Origin: Chloroflexota bacterium
GTDB taxonomy: Bacteria; Chloroflexota; Dehalococcoidia; SM23-28-2; RBG-16-64-32
Length of the DNA: 8,057 nucleotides
Assembly (NCBI GenBank): GCA_005882715.1
Contig: VBEI01000102.1
Location: 1 to 8,057 of the forward strand
Reading direction: 5' to 3'
Shown: positions 1 through 6,457 of the stretch, piece by piece
How the letters are laid out: every line of letters starts with the position of its first letter
How positions within the stretch are numbered: position 1 is the first letter of the stretch
Translations under genes and position numbers: made by a program
Notes under the pieces: generated by a model
Seen by the model: the letters and a program-made list of their open reading frames with translations, nothing else
Told to the model about the DNA's origin: nothing
Database searches by the model: none

Positions 1-1
1 A

Positions 2-775
2 CGGGGCTACAGCGCGTTCGAGACCGGACTGCGGATACTGCCCGTGGCCATGTCCATCGCGGTGGCGGCGGTTGTGGGCACAAGGCTCGCCGTCAAGATC
101 GGCAACAAGGCGGTCGTCGCCACAGGCCTGGCGATGTTCGGGCTGGCGCTGTGGTGGATCTCCACTGTGTCGGCCTCCAGCCCATACATCGTGCTCGTCG
201 GACAGATGATCATGGGTGGTGGCGGGCTCGGCCTGATCACCGCGCCGGCCACCGAGGCGATCATGGGTGCCGTTTCTCTCGAGAAGGCCGGTGTCGGCTC
301 GGCGGTGAACGACGCCACCCGCCTCTTCGGTGCTGCCCTGGGCGTGGCGGTGCTCGGCAGCATCGCCTCTTCGCTGTACCGTAGCCAGCTCGGCGCCGAC
401 CTGCCCCCCGGCCTCCCCCAGGATGCCATCGAAGCGGCGCGCAGCTCGGTCGGCGGCGCACTCGTCGCCGCGCAAAGCCTCCCGCAGGCAGACTCAGGTC
501 TCGCAAACAGCCTTAGCGCGGCTGCAACGGGCGCTTTCCTTCACAGCCTGGAGGGCAGTCTGCGCGTCGCCGGCAGCGTTGCCCTCGCCGGCGCAGTCCT
601 CGCCGCCGCCTTCCTACCTTCGCGGCCGAGAGTGCCAGGAGCGCCAAAGCCGGTCGAGGACGAGCCTCAACCCGCTGCTCGTCGCAGGCGCTGGATGCCG
701 ACGCCGGCGCGCGTTGCCGTCCTCACGCCGCAGCGCACGACAGCCAGCCCGTCGAGCGATAAAGTCAAAGCCTGA
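2..775 (+). CDS. DHA2-family MFS efflux transporter, C-terminal half (copy A, cut by window edge)
   Basis: This is the 257-residue C-terminal part of a multidrug-type major facilitator (DHA2, 14-TM, EmrB/QacA-like). The frame is open to the left edge, so the GTG at 44 and the nearby ATG are internal codons, not starts. It aligns without gaps to residues 299-555 of the complete pump at 4625-6301; I count about 18 amino-acid differences by eye, roughly 93% identity. It covers the last membrane segments, including the glycine-rich MGGGGLGLITAP stretch, a loop with the LPPGLPQDA segment, and a final helix ending LAAAFLPSRPR. About half of the differences fall in the basic, Pro-rich cytoplasmic tail, and the other copy is three residues longer. 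The substrate is unknown; family members export drugs or dyes by proton antiport. The 5' half and any regulator lie outside the window. Confidence 0.93.
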   Translation, partial: RGYSAFETGLRILPVAMSIAVAAVVGTRLAVKIGNKAVVATGLAMFGLALWWISTVSASSPYIVLVGQMIMGGGGLGLITAPATEAIMGAVSLEKAGVGSAVNDATRLFGAALGVAVLGSIASSLYRSQLGADLPPGLPQDAIEAARSSVGGALVAAQSLPQADSGLANSLSAAATGAFLHSLEGSLRVAGSVALAGAVLAAAFLPSRPRVPGAPKPVEDEPQPAARRRRWMPTPARVAVLTPQRTTASPSSDKVKA

Positions 776-825
776 GTTGAGTGACCATCAGCGGCCATCA
801 TTGCCGTCTCGTCGGTGAGTTTCCG

Positions 826-853
826 GAGCCCCGCGGCATTGCCCGCAGGGCTC
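826..853. terminator. Stem-loop downstream of pump copy A (candidate terminator)
   Basis: GAGCCCCGCGG pairs with CCGCAGGGCTC around a 6-nt loop: ten of eleven pairs form, with one C-A mismatch. It begins about 50 nt after the pump stop. There is no T-tract on either strand, so it is not a classical intrinsic terminator. The equivalent hairpin after copy B (6345-6372) has sequence changes but keeps its pairing, which argues that the structure matters. It could act on both strands, since the genes on either side converge. Confidence 0.5.
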
Positions 854-889
854 GCGGTCGGCACACTGATGGGCATGTCTTCGTAGCTG

Positions 890-952
890 ACCGGTTCGTG
901 ACGAACCGGTAGCCGACGCCCGACTCCGTAATGATGTAGCGCGGCGCCTGCG
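890..952 (-). pseudogene. Response-regulator C-terminus remnant R1 with perfect palindrome
   Basis: On the minus strand this reads QAPRYIITESGVGYRFVTNR, the final beta-hairpin wing of an OmpR/PhoB-family DNA-binding domain. The rest of the winged helix and the receiver domain are absent, and the frame runs on past the expected stop. The last codons form a perfect inverted repeat at 890-910: arms ACCGGTTCGT and ACGAACCGGT around a single G. Similarity to the other remnants ends at 952. Whether it is only a decayed gene end or a repeat kept for its hairpin is not decided by this sequence. Confidence 0.8.
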
Positions 953-1135
953 ATGTAAACTGGTCGGTCTTTGCGAAGCATCGAAGATCTGGGGACGTTC
1001 CGGTTCTAAAATTCCGACAGGCAATCGCTGACCTGAAATAGCGCACGAGAGATAATCCATGACGGTGCGCGTCTTCTGCTATGCCCGCACAACGGAACCG
1101 TCGGATTGTAACGTTGAGAGGTTCCCAGCGGTGCG

Positions 1136-1178
1136 CTACACGCGGTTCGTCACGAACCGGTAGCCCGCGCCCGGCAGG
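1136..1178 (-). pseudogene. Response-regulator C-terminus remnant R2 (shortest copy)
   Basis: The minus strand reads PGAGYRFVTNRV and then a TAG stop at 1138-1136, matching the very end of an OmpR-type winged helix. The inverted repeat at 1143-1159 has 8-bp perfect arms (CGGTTCGT and ACGAACCG) around one C. It starts about 75 nt downstream of the TPR stop codon, in the same direction of transcription, and could influence the 3' end of that transcript. Similarity upstream of the PGAGY codons is lost. Confidence 0.7.
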
Positions 1179-1253
1179 TCGGGCCCTGCGCCAGCGCTGC
1201 GTGCGCGGATGGGAACGCTTCCCGGTTCCCAACGTGCCAGACGTCGTTTCGGA

Positions 1254-2609
1254 TCACCCGCTCGCGAGCGAATCGACCGAATCGAGAGACCGTGCGGCCT
1301 GATCCGCGTACAGGACCGAGAAGCCCGGGTTAATCTCGAGCGCTCGCGAGAGGTATTCGCGCGCGGCGCCGCGATTGCCCAACTTGTCGTTAATCATTCC
1401 CGCGTGAAAGAGCATAAGCGCGTCGCGCGTGCCCAAACGTAAGGCTTCCTGCGAGTAGGCCATTGCCTCTTCGTATTGCCCCGATTTGTAGAGCGCCCAC
1501 GAAAGGACGTCGGCGGCCCGGATATTGCCCGGTTGCCTCAGGTAGACCTCGCGGGCCTGCGTTACCGCATCGTCGAGCTTGAGGTCGTGGTCGGCGAAGA
1601 AGAGCGCCATCTGCAAATCGGTGTTAATGCCGTTGGCCTTGTAAAGCGCGTCGATCGCGCCGATCAAGGCGTACTGTTGCTGCGCCTCATGCTCCCGGCC
1701 AGCGGCACGCGAGACGTCGCCAAACGCCGCCACGTACTCAGGTATGGGCTGTCGGGCGACTACCTGCCGGTAGAGCGAGATCGCCCCGTCATAGTCACGA
1801 CGGGCGGCGTTTACTTTCGCCAGGCCGGCCAGTGCGTGCACGTAGCCGGGAAAGGCCTCGAGCGAGGCACTGTACTGCGTCTGGGCGGAGTCGAGATCGC
1901 CGGTGTTGAAGTCGAGATTGGCGAGCTGGAGATGATACCACGCCTGGCCCTCGGCAGATGCACCGGCGTCAACGGCCCCGTTCACGGCTTGCTGGGCGAG
2001 GCCGATCGCCTTCTGAGGGTCGCCTCTCAGTTCGGCCAGATGGGCGAGACGGCTCAGCACCGGAGAGGTCTGAGCGATGCCATAAAGGTTGTCGTAAGCG
2101 GACTGCGCCTCGTCATACTCGCCGAGTTCAAGATCGTTGTCACCAATCAGAGCGAGCGCCTGCGCGGAACCTGGATTGAGCGAATATATGCGCTGAGCGG
2201 TCGCAAGGGCGCCGGCGAAGTCGTGCCTGGCAAACTGCAGATTAGCCTGGTAACTGATCCCGGTCTCGTACTTCGGGTTCAATTTCAACGCTTGCTCGAC
2301 GGCGGCGTCAGCGCGGCTATACGAGTCCACATCACCGATCTCCCGGGCGCGGCGAAGGAAGCCGCCGGCCAGCTCGGTGTAACTGATGTAGTCAGCAGGG
2401 TTACTCTCGACGCGGCGGCGCCAGAACGCCATGAAATCGTCAGTGCTGAGCATCCCGCCGGTCGGGGCGTTTCCCGCGTCCGCTACAGTGGCCGTTCCGT
2501 TATCCGGCGCGGCAGGCGGACCGCCGCTGAAACGCACATGCGAGAAGACGGCAATCCCCACCACCGCCAGCAGGGCCAGGCCTGCCACCAACAGTCTGCT
2601 GTTACTCAA
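1254..2609 (-). CDS. Membrane-anchored tetratricopeptide repeat protein
   Basis: A 451-residue protein with a hydrophobic segment at about residues 5-23, probably an uncleaved anchor or signal peptide, then a low-complexity linker and helical TPR pairs from about residue 60 to the end. Repeat-like units include AVEQALKLNPKYE, AQRIYSLNPGSAQALALIGD and the C-terminal ALYKSGQYEEAMAYSQEALR and AREYLSRALEINPGF. The start is a TTG at 2609-2607, supported by a GGAG five bases upstream; no better start fits the hydrophobic N-terminus. It lies 87 bp downstream of the DUF4331 gene on the same strand, and such TPR proteins are known to neighbour DUF4331 genes. The role is probably a protein-protein scaffold on the outer face of the membrane. 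No catalytic motif is visible and the function is unknown. Confidence 0.9.
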   Translation of the reverse strand: MSNSRLLVAGLALLAVVGIAVFSHVRFSGGPPAAPDNGTATVADAGNAPTGGMLSTDDFMAFWRRRVESNPADYISYTELAGGFLRRAREIGDVDSYSRADAAVEQALKLNPKYETGISYQANLQFARHDFAGALATAQRIYSLNPGSAQALALIGDNDLELGEYDEAQSAYDNLYGIAQTSPVLSRLAHLAELRGDPQKAIGLAQQAVNGAVDAGASAEGQAWYHLQLANLDFNTGDLDSAQTQYSASLEAFPGYVHALAGLAKVNAARRDYDGAISLYRQVVARQPIPEYVAAFGDVSRAAGREHEAQQQYALIGAIDALYKANGINTDLQMALFFADHDLKLDDAVTQAREVYLRQPGNIRAADVLSWALYKSGQYEEAMAYSQEALRLGTRDALMLFHAGMINDKLGNRGAAREYLSRALEINPGFSVLYADQAARSLDSVDSLASG

Positions 2610-2648
2610 AGCAACTCCGTCAAGCTACGTCTAGACGAGCTATCTCTC

Positions 2649-2681
2649 CCAGCAAGGGCACAAATCGGGTGCCCTTGCTGG
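2649..2681 (-). promoter_or_regulatory. Strong intercistronic hairpin between DUF4331 and TPR genes
   Basis: CCAGCAAGGGCAC (2649-2661) and GTGCCCTTGCTGG (2669-2681) form a perfect 13-bp stem with a 7-nt loop. It begins 15 nt after the DUF4331 stop and ends about 40 nt before the TPR start. The minus-strand sequence after the stem is GAGAGATAGC, with no T-run. It may be a partial terminator, a processing or 3'-stabilising structure that gives more DUF4331 than TPR product, or a true terminator of an unusual type. Confidence 0.7.
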
Positions 2682-2696
2682 AAGGATGAAGGCTAC

Positions 2697-3713
2697 TTAG
2701 TTGGGTGGCGCGAGGTAGGGAAAGGTGGATGAGAAGACCGAGTCGTTGGCGACACAGTCCGTCGTTATAGCGCCGTTGCTGATCACGCTCAGCTCGGTGT
2801 CGATGACGTCGTCTTGAAGCCTGCGGCCATTGAGAAATCCGCCGGCGTTTGAGGTGTCCACGGTCAGGATATCGGGCAAGAGAACGTCAGCGATGGCGTT
2901 GGCGTAAGCCTGGGTGTCACCGAGGGACAGAAGGGTGTCGACGATGTTCTTGCGGAAGTCGCGCTGGTCGTTGATCGGCTTCCCGAAGTTGAAGGCGTTC
3001 TTGTCCGCATCCGTGTGGTTGAAGACGGTGTTGATGGCCGGGCGGCCCATGCGGTCCGCTGGCTTGTCGTCGATGCTCGTCGTTGCCCAGACTCCGATAT
3101 TGTTCGGTCCGAGCTGAGAGCTTGGAATTTCGAGAACGATGGCCATCGCGTTGAAGCCCGCGAAGAAGTTGGTTCCCTTGCCGCCGGCGCAGAAGGCCAG
3201 GCCATTCCTAAAGGCGAGCAGATCGAAGAAGAACGGGTCGTCAAAAAGCCCTGCGCGCAGGCTGCCGCCGCCTTTGACGGGGATAGTCGCGCCCGTCTGG
3301 CCTCTGGCAAGGACCGCGCCCTTGTTGCCGCAGGCCGCCGCGGGGACACAGCGAAGCTGAACGTCTTGCACGGGGCCGTTCCCCTCGAAGCTCAAGCGAT
3401 ACGAAATGTCTGGTCGCGCGTCGCCGTCCCGATCGATGTTGAACCGGTAGTCGGCGCCCGGCCGGTAGCTTGTAGGGCTCAGGACGCCGGCCACTGGATT
3501 CGTGGTCATTATCAGCACCGTATTTGCCGGGTTGCTGGGCGACTGAAACGCATAGACGTCGTTTATGTCGATGCGACCATCGGTCTTCACGAAAGGAGCA
3601 TCGAGGTGGTCGGCCGCACCGGACAGGCGCGGTGCGACGCCGGTGGTGAGCATCACGATAGCCGCTACCAAGGCCGAGGCACCTAGTAGCGAGCTGATTA
3701 CGAGTTTCCGCAT
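2697..3713 (-). CDS. Secreted DUF4331 family protein
   Basis: A 338-residue protein of the DUF4331 family, whose function is unknown. A signal peptide is visible: MRK, a hydrophobic core to about residue 24, and a likely cleavage near SGA-AD (31-35). The family-type N-terminal motif follows as ADHLDAP (34-40) and NDVYAFQSP (51-59). Further typical segments are AGLFDDPFFFDL (154-165), RMGRPAINTVF (221-231), GGFLNGRRLQDDVID (291-305) and the FPYLAPPN end. The start is ATG 3713-3711. An ATG at 3731 in the same frame is rejected because the AGGAGGAG between them is an ideal ribosome binding site for the downstream ATG. Cys122, Cys128, Cys175 and Cys320 could form disulphides outside the cell. It heads a likely operon with the TPR gene. 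Confidence 0.93.
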   Translation of the reverse strand: MRKLVISSLLGASALVAAIVMLTTGVAPRLSGAADHLDAPFVKTDGRIDINDVYAFQSPSNPANTVLIMTTNPVAGVLSPTSYRPGADYRFNIDRDGDARPDISYRLSFEGNGPVQDVQLRCVPAAACGNKGAVLARGQTGATIPVKGGGSLRAGLFDDPFFFDLLAFRNGLAFCAGGKGTNFFAGFNAMAIVLEIPSSQLGPNNIGVWATTSIDDKPADRMGRPAINTVFNHTDADKNAFNFGKPINDQRDFRKNIVDTLLSLGDTQAYANAIADVLLPDILTVDTSNAGGFLNGRRLQDDVIDTELSVISNGAITTDCVANDSVFSSTFPYLAPPN

Positions 3714-3720
3714 TTGTAAA

Positions 3721-3728
3721 CTCCTCCT
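3721..3728 (-). promoter_or_regulatory. Ribosome binding site that fixes the DUF4331 start
   Basis: AGGAGGAG on the minus strand lies 7 nt before ATG 3713-3711. If the upstream ATG (3731) were used, this sequence would be coding (Arg-Arg-Ser) and would leave that start with no visible ribosome binding site. The downstream start also gives a compact signal peptide beginning MRKLVISS. Confidence 0.85.
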
Positions 3729-3870
3729 CATTTGCGGATAGCGGGCGATGTCGGCGCGCGTCTGACAGTTAATTCGCGGTAAATCGCGCGATAGATCACC
3801 TGATACGCGAATAGAAGTGGAATCGGCCGTGTCGCTTAATTTCAGCGATCAGGGCCGGAGCCGCGCCGCG

Positions 3871-3978
3871 CTAGCCCCGGTTTGTCACGAACCGGTAGCC
3901 GACGCCCGGCCCCGTGATGATGCAGCGCGGCGCCTGCGGGTCCGGCTCGATCCTCTTGCGCAGGTGAGCGCAATCGAG
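3871..3978 (-). pseudogene. Response-regulator C-terminus remnant R3 (longest copy, stop retained)
   Basis: The minus strand encodes AHLRKRIEPDPQAP, then RCIITGPGVGYRFVTNRG and a TAG stop (3873-3871). This is the recognition-helix end and beta-hairpin wing of an OmpR/PhoB-type transcriptional regulator. The receiver domain and first helices are missing, and no start or ribosome binding site precedes it, so it is a gene fragment. The inverted repeat 3877-3895 has 9-bp arms with one mismatch (CCGGTTTGT against ACGAACCGG). It lies about 130 nt beyond the HxlR stop, in the same direction. Confidence 0.85.
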
Positions 3979-4110
3979 AGCGACTGGCCCTGCAGCAGCC
4001 CAGCAGCTTTAGGCGAGAGGTGCGGTGATCGCTCTAGCTGTCGGTTGGCCCACCCGAAGCCCGATTGAGGGTACCGCGCAACACAGGCGAAGGCCGGGCG
4101 CGCCCATGAA

Positions 4111-4494
4111 CTAGCGGTGGGCGAGTTCCGCCTCTCTGAGCCGGGCGACCGCGGCGGCACGCTGCCGGCCGGTGAGGCGATACTCGATACCCCACTCGGC
4201 CATAGCGCGAACGACCGACCCCAGCTCAGCGCCCTTCTTCGTGAAACGGTACTCAGCGCGTGGGGGATGATCACTGTAGAAGTGGCGCTCGACGATCCCC
4301 TCCCGCTCGAGGAGTTTCAGGCGCTGGGCAAGAAGATTCGGCGAGATGCCCTGGAGCGATTCCATTAAGTCCTTGAACTTGCCGCTCCTTCCGAGCGTGA
4401 GGTCGCGGATGATAAGGAGGGTCCACCGGTCGCCGATAACATCCAGGGTAGCTGCCACCGGACACCCCTCTTGGGTCTGATAGGTCCTTTCCAA
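4111..4494 (-). CDS. HxlR-family winged-helix transcriptional regulator
   Basis: A 127-residue HxlR/MarR-like DNA-binding protein. The family signature runs from CPVAATLDVIGDRWTLLIIRDL (Cys11 onward) through the turn GISPNLLAQRLKLLEREGIV (about 49-68, recognition helix) to the wing HPPRAEYRFTKKG (76-88). Cys11 is at the position used for redox or electrophile sensing in several HxlR relatives (e.g. YodB, HypR); whether it senses here is inference. The start is a TTG at 4494-4492 with GGGAG 8 nt upstream; no ATG gives the complete conserved N-terminus. It is divergent from the complete DHA2 pump, with a 130-bp gap carrying overlapping promoters and a palindromic operator, so it is probably a repressor of itself and the pump. 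The length is typical for the family. Confidence 0.95.
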   Translation of the reverse strand: MERTYQTQEGCPVAATLDVIGDRWTLLIIRDLTLGRSGKFKDLMESLQGISPNLLAQRLKLLEREGIVERHFYSDHPPRAEYRFTKKGAELGSVVRAMAEWGIEYRLTGRQRAAAVARLREAELAHR

Positions 4495-4517
4495 TAGATC
4501 TTCTCCCGTTGGCCTAT

Positions 4518-4531
4518 GTGATTGTTGTCAC
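4518..4531. promoter_or_regulatory. Candidate secondary HxlR operator
   Basis: GTGATTGTTGTCAC has 4-bp inverted ends (GTGA and TCAC). Read on the minus strand it shares TGACAA and a distal TCA with the perfect palindrome at 4551-4564. It covers the predicted start point of the HxlR transcript. It may be a weaker site for autoregulation; this is inferred from similarity and position only. Confidence 0.35.
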
Positions 4532-4535
4532 TTCA

Positions 4536-4564
4536 ATAATAGTAAGGGACTTGACAATTGTCAA
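4536..4564 (-). promoter_or_regulatory. Sigma70-like promoter of the HxlR gene
   Basis: On the minus strand, a perfect TTGACA (-35, 4564-4559) is followed by 17 bp and then TATTAT (-10, 4541-4536). The predicted start point is near 4529, about 35 nt before the TTG codon. The -35 is the right half of the shared palindrome. Confidence 0.75.
4551..4564. promoter_or_regulatory. Perfect 14-bp palindrome, probable HxlR operator
   Basis: TTGACAATTGTCAA is perfectly symmetrical and contains the -35 box of both divergent promoters, one per half. HxlR proteins bind DNA as dimers at inverted repeats, so one dimer here could block RNA polymerase in both directions. That HxlR binds this site is inference. 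Confidence 0.7.
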
Positions 4565-4580
4565 TCCATCGGGCTATAAG
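4551..4580 (+). promoter_or_regulatory. Sigma70-like promoter of the DHA2 pump
   Basis: Perfect TTGACA (-35, 4551-4556), an 18-bp spacer, then TATAAG (-10, 4575-4580). The predicted start point is near 4587, giving a leader of about 38 nt before the GTG start. The region is markedly more AT-rich than the flanking genes. Confidence 0.75.
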
Positions 4581-4624
4581 AACATATAGCAATTAATGTT
4601 TCATGTAGAGACGGAGGTACTCCA

Positions 4625-6301
4625 GTGGAGAGGTCGAAGATGCCGCGACAAACGCGCCGGAAGGGGCTCATCCTGTTCGCCCTGTGCCTGGCGGCTCTGA
4701 TCATCAATATCGACGTCACCATCGTCAATGTCACCCTCCCAAGCCTGGTCCGTGAACTCGACGCTACGACGACGGACCTCCAGTGGGTGGTCGATGCCTA
4801 CACGCTAGTCTTTGCCGCCCTCATCCTAGCGGCGGGAAGCCTCAGCGACCGGCTCGGCCGCAAAGAGGTCCTGCTGGCCGGCCTCGGGGTGTTCGGCGCC
4901 GCAAGCCTGGCGGGGGCATTCGGACAGAACCCGGGTCAGCTCATCGCCGCCCGAGCGGTGATGGGCCTCGGAGCGGCCGCGATCTTCCCGTCCACGCTGT
5001 CACTGATCGCCAACGTGTTCACGGACCGATCCGAGCGGGCTAAGGCGATCGGTCTGTGGGGCGCGACGACCGGGGTCGGCGTGGCCGCCGGCCCAATCAT
5101 CGGCGGATGGCTGCTCGGGCAGTTCTGGTGGGGCAGCGTGTTCCTGTTCATGGCGCCCGTCGCCGCCGTCATCGCCGCCGTTATCGCGTCGGTTGTTCCA
5201 ACGTCCAGGGACCCTTCGGCTCCACCCATCGACTGGCGGGGCGTTGTGCTCTCGAGTGCCGGCATGGCCGCCCTCGTACTCGGCATCATCCAGGGCCCGA
5301 ACTGGGGATGGGGCTCAGGTGCGACGGTGGCGACGATCGCCGGCGGGCTGGCCATCCTCGCGATCTTCGTCAATGTCGAGCGCGGCATGGACCACCCGAT
5401 GCTCGACATCAGTCTCTTCCGCAACCTCCGCTTCACGGCTGCCAGCGGGTCGATTACCACTGGGTTCTTCACTCTCGCCGGCTTCACGTTCCTGATTACG
5501 CAGTACTTCCAGTTCATACGGGGCTACAGCGCGTTCGAGACCGGACTGCGGATACTGCCCGTGGCTATGTCCATCGCGGTGGCGGCAGTTGTGGGCACAA
5601 GGCTCGCCGTCAAGATCGGCAACAAGGCGGTCGTCGCCACAGGCCTGGCGATGTTCGGGCTGGCGCTGTGGTGGATCTCCACCGTGTCGGCCTCCAGCCC
5701 ATACATCGTGCTCGTCGGACAGATGATCATGGGTGGTGGCGGCCTCGGCCTGATCACCGCGCCGGCCACCGAGGCGATCATGGGTGCCGTTTCCGTCGAG
5801 AAGGCCGGTGTCGGCTCGGCCGTGAACGACGCTACTCGCCTCTTCGGCGCCGCCCTGGGCGTGGCGGTGATCGGCAGCATCGCCTCCTCGCTGTACCGTA
5901 GCCAGCTCGGCGCCGACCTGCCACCCGGCCTGCCCCAAGATGCCGTCGAAGCGGCGCGCAGCTCGGTCGGCGGCGCGCTCGTCGTCGCGCAAAGTCTCCC
6001 GCAGGCAGACTCCGGTCTTGCAAACAGTCTTAGCGCGGCGGCAACCGGCGCGTTCGTGCACAGCCTGCACGGCAGCCTGCGTGTCGCCGGCAGCATTGCC
6101 CTCGCCGGCGCAGTCCTGGCCGCCGCCCTCCTGCCTTCGCGGCCGAGGGTGCCCGGAGCGCCAAAGCCGGTAGAGGACGAGCCTCGACCCGCTGCTCGCT
6201 CCAGGAGCTGGGCGACTACGCCGCCGCACCTTGCTGCCCTGTCGCCCCAGCGCACGACAGCCAGCCCGTCGAGCGATAAGGTCAAAGCCCGAGTGCGGTG
6301 A
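4625..6301 (+). CDS. DHA2-family MFS multidrug efflux transporter (complete, copy B)
   Basis: A 558-residue, probably 14-TM drug:H+ antiporter of the EmrB/QacA type in the cytoplasmic membrane. Motif D1 is visible as NIDVTIVNVTLP (28-39), motif A as GSLSDRLGRK (71-80), motif B around RAVMGLGAAAIFP (110-122) and the antiporter motif C as GVGVAAGPIIGG (150-161). The C-terminal tail after residue about 505 is Pro/Arg/Ser-rich and cytoplasmic. The start is GTG 4625, chosen because GGAGG (4613-4617) lies 7 nt upstream; the ATG at 4640 is too far from it. The pump is divergent from an HxlR regulator, with promoters sharing an operator, so it is probably induced by a compound that releases HxlR. Residues 299-555 are duplicated at 2-775. 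The substrate cannot be read from the sequence. Confidence 0.95.
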   Translation: MERSKMPRQTRRKGLILFALCLAALIINIDVTIVNVTLPSLVRELDATTTDLQWVVDAYTLVFAALILAAGSLSDRLGRKEVLLAGLGVFGAASLAGAFGQNPGQLIAARAVMGLGAAAIFPSTLSLIANVFTDRSERAKAIGLWGATTGVGVAAGPIIGGWLLGQFWWGSVFLFMAPVAAVIAAVIASVVPTSRDPSAPPIDWRGVVLSSAGMAALVLGIIQGPNWGWGSGATVATIAGGLAILAIFVNVERGMDHPMLDISLFRNLRFTAASGSITTGFFTLAGFTFLITQYFQFIRGYSAFETGLRILPVAMSIAVAAVVGTRLAVKIGNKAVVATGLAMFGLALWWISTVSASSPYIVLVGQMIMGGGGLGLITAPATEAIMGAVSVEKAGVGSAVNDATRLFGAALGVAVIGSIASSLYRSQLGADLPPGLPQDAVEAARSSVGGALVVAQSLPQADSGLANSLSAAATGAFVHSLHGSLRVAGSIALAGAVLAAALLPSRPRVPGAPKPVEDEPRPAARSRSWATTPPHLAALSPQRTTASPSSDKVKARVR

Positions 6302-6344
6302 CAACATCGGCGGCTATCATTGCCGTCTCGTGGGTGAGTTTCCG

Positions 6345-6372
6345 GAGCCCCGCGGGATTGCCTGCGGGGCTC
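6345..6372. terminator. Stem-loop downstream of pump copy B (candidate terminator)
   Basis: GAGCCCCGCGGG pairs with CCTGCGGGGCTC around a 4-nt loop, with one G-T wobble, starting 43 nt after the stop. Compared with the hairpin at 826-853, the C-A mismatch is a C-G pair here and a G-C pair has become G-T, so pairing is kept despite substitutions. There is no T-tract. Confidence 0.55.
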
Positions 6373-6457
6373 ACCGTCGGCACACTGATGGGCATGTCTT
6401 CGTACGCATACACCATCAGAAGCGGCGGCTGGGAGCGGCGTCAGCCCGTCGCTGGCC

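Larger units (their letters stand above)
1..952 (+). repeat. Segmental direct repeat, copy A
   Basis: This DNA matches 5518-6526 in the same orientation, with an offset of about 5.5 kb. The match covers the 3' half of the pump gene, the stem-loop after it, the conserved stretch ending CATGTCTTCGTA (to 885) and the response-regulator remnant. Similarity stops at about 952, inside that remnant. Copy B carries an extra insert of about 53 bp (6405-6457) just before the remnant. The left end of the repeat lies outside the window. Pump-coding differences are mostly silent. Confidence 0.93.
776..1253. other. Intergenic region between convergent pump copy A and TPR gene, no intact gene
   Basis: This 478-bp gap holds a stem-loop (826-853), two remnants of a response-regulator 3' end (890-952 and 1136-1178) and otherwise unassigned DNA. 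A 34-codon plus-strand frame (ATG at 1059, TAG at 1161-1163) ends inside the second remnant; it has no convincing ribosome binding site and I do not call it a gene. A minus-strand frame is open across 798-1232 but matches a known family only over the first remnant. I see no tRNA or other RNA gene. Confidence 0.7.
3714..4110. other. Intergenic region upstream of DUF4331 and downstream of HxlR
   Basis: This 397-bp stretch must hold the DUF4331 promoter, but I see no convincing sigma70 -35/-10 pair; an ECF-type promoter is possible and not demonstrable by eye. A 10-bp palindrome ATCGCGCGAT lies at 3783-3792. The main content is a response-regulator remnant (3871-3978). From 3979 to 4110 I see no gene; a minus-strand stretch reading LSPKAAGLLQ near 4000-4030 might be a decayed piece of the same winged-helix domain, but this is weak. 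Confidence 0.6.

Noticed and set aside
44..775. GTG at 44 as the start of an independent short transporter gene
   Set aside because: The frame is open to the window edge and aligns without a gap to the middle of the complete pump, so the gene is cut by the window, not short.
1059..1163. 34-codon plus-strand frame ending RFVTNR in remnant R2
   Set aside because: There is no convincing ribosome binding site and no similarity outside the palindrome, where the matching peptide on both strands is a consequence of symmetry.
1259..1270. 12-bp palindrome CGCTCGCGAGCG near the TPR stop as a terminator
   Set aside because: It lies within the last codons of the gene, can form only a tiny loop-less hairpin and has no T-tract.
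1476..2732. Long plus-strand open frame of about 418 codons opposite the TPR gene
   Set aside because: It is antisense to a well-supported TPR protein, runs across the intercistronic hairpin and has no recognisable domain; long antisense frames are common in high-GC DNA.
3729..3731. Upstream ATG as the DUF4331 start
   Set aside because: The AGGAGGAG immediately after it is an ideal ribosome binding site for the ATG at 3713, and no such site precedes the upstream ATG.
3871..3978. An intact DNA-binding regulator at R3
   Set aside because: Only the last ~35 codons of the winged helix are present, with no start, ribosome binding site, first helices or receiver domain.
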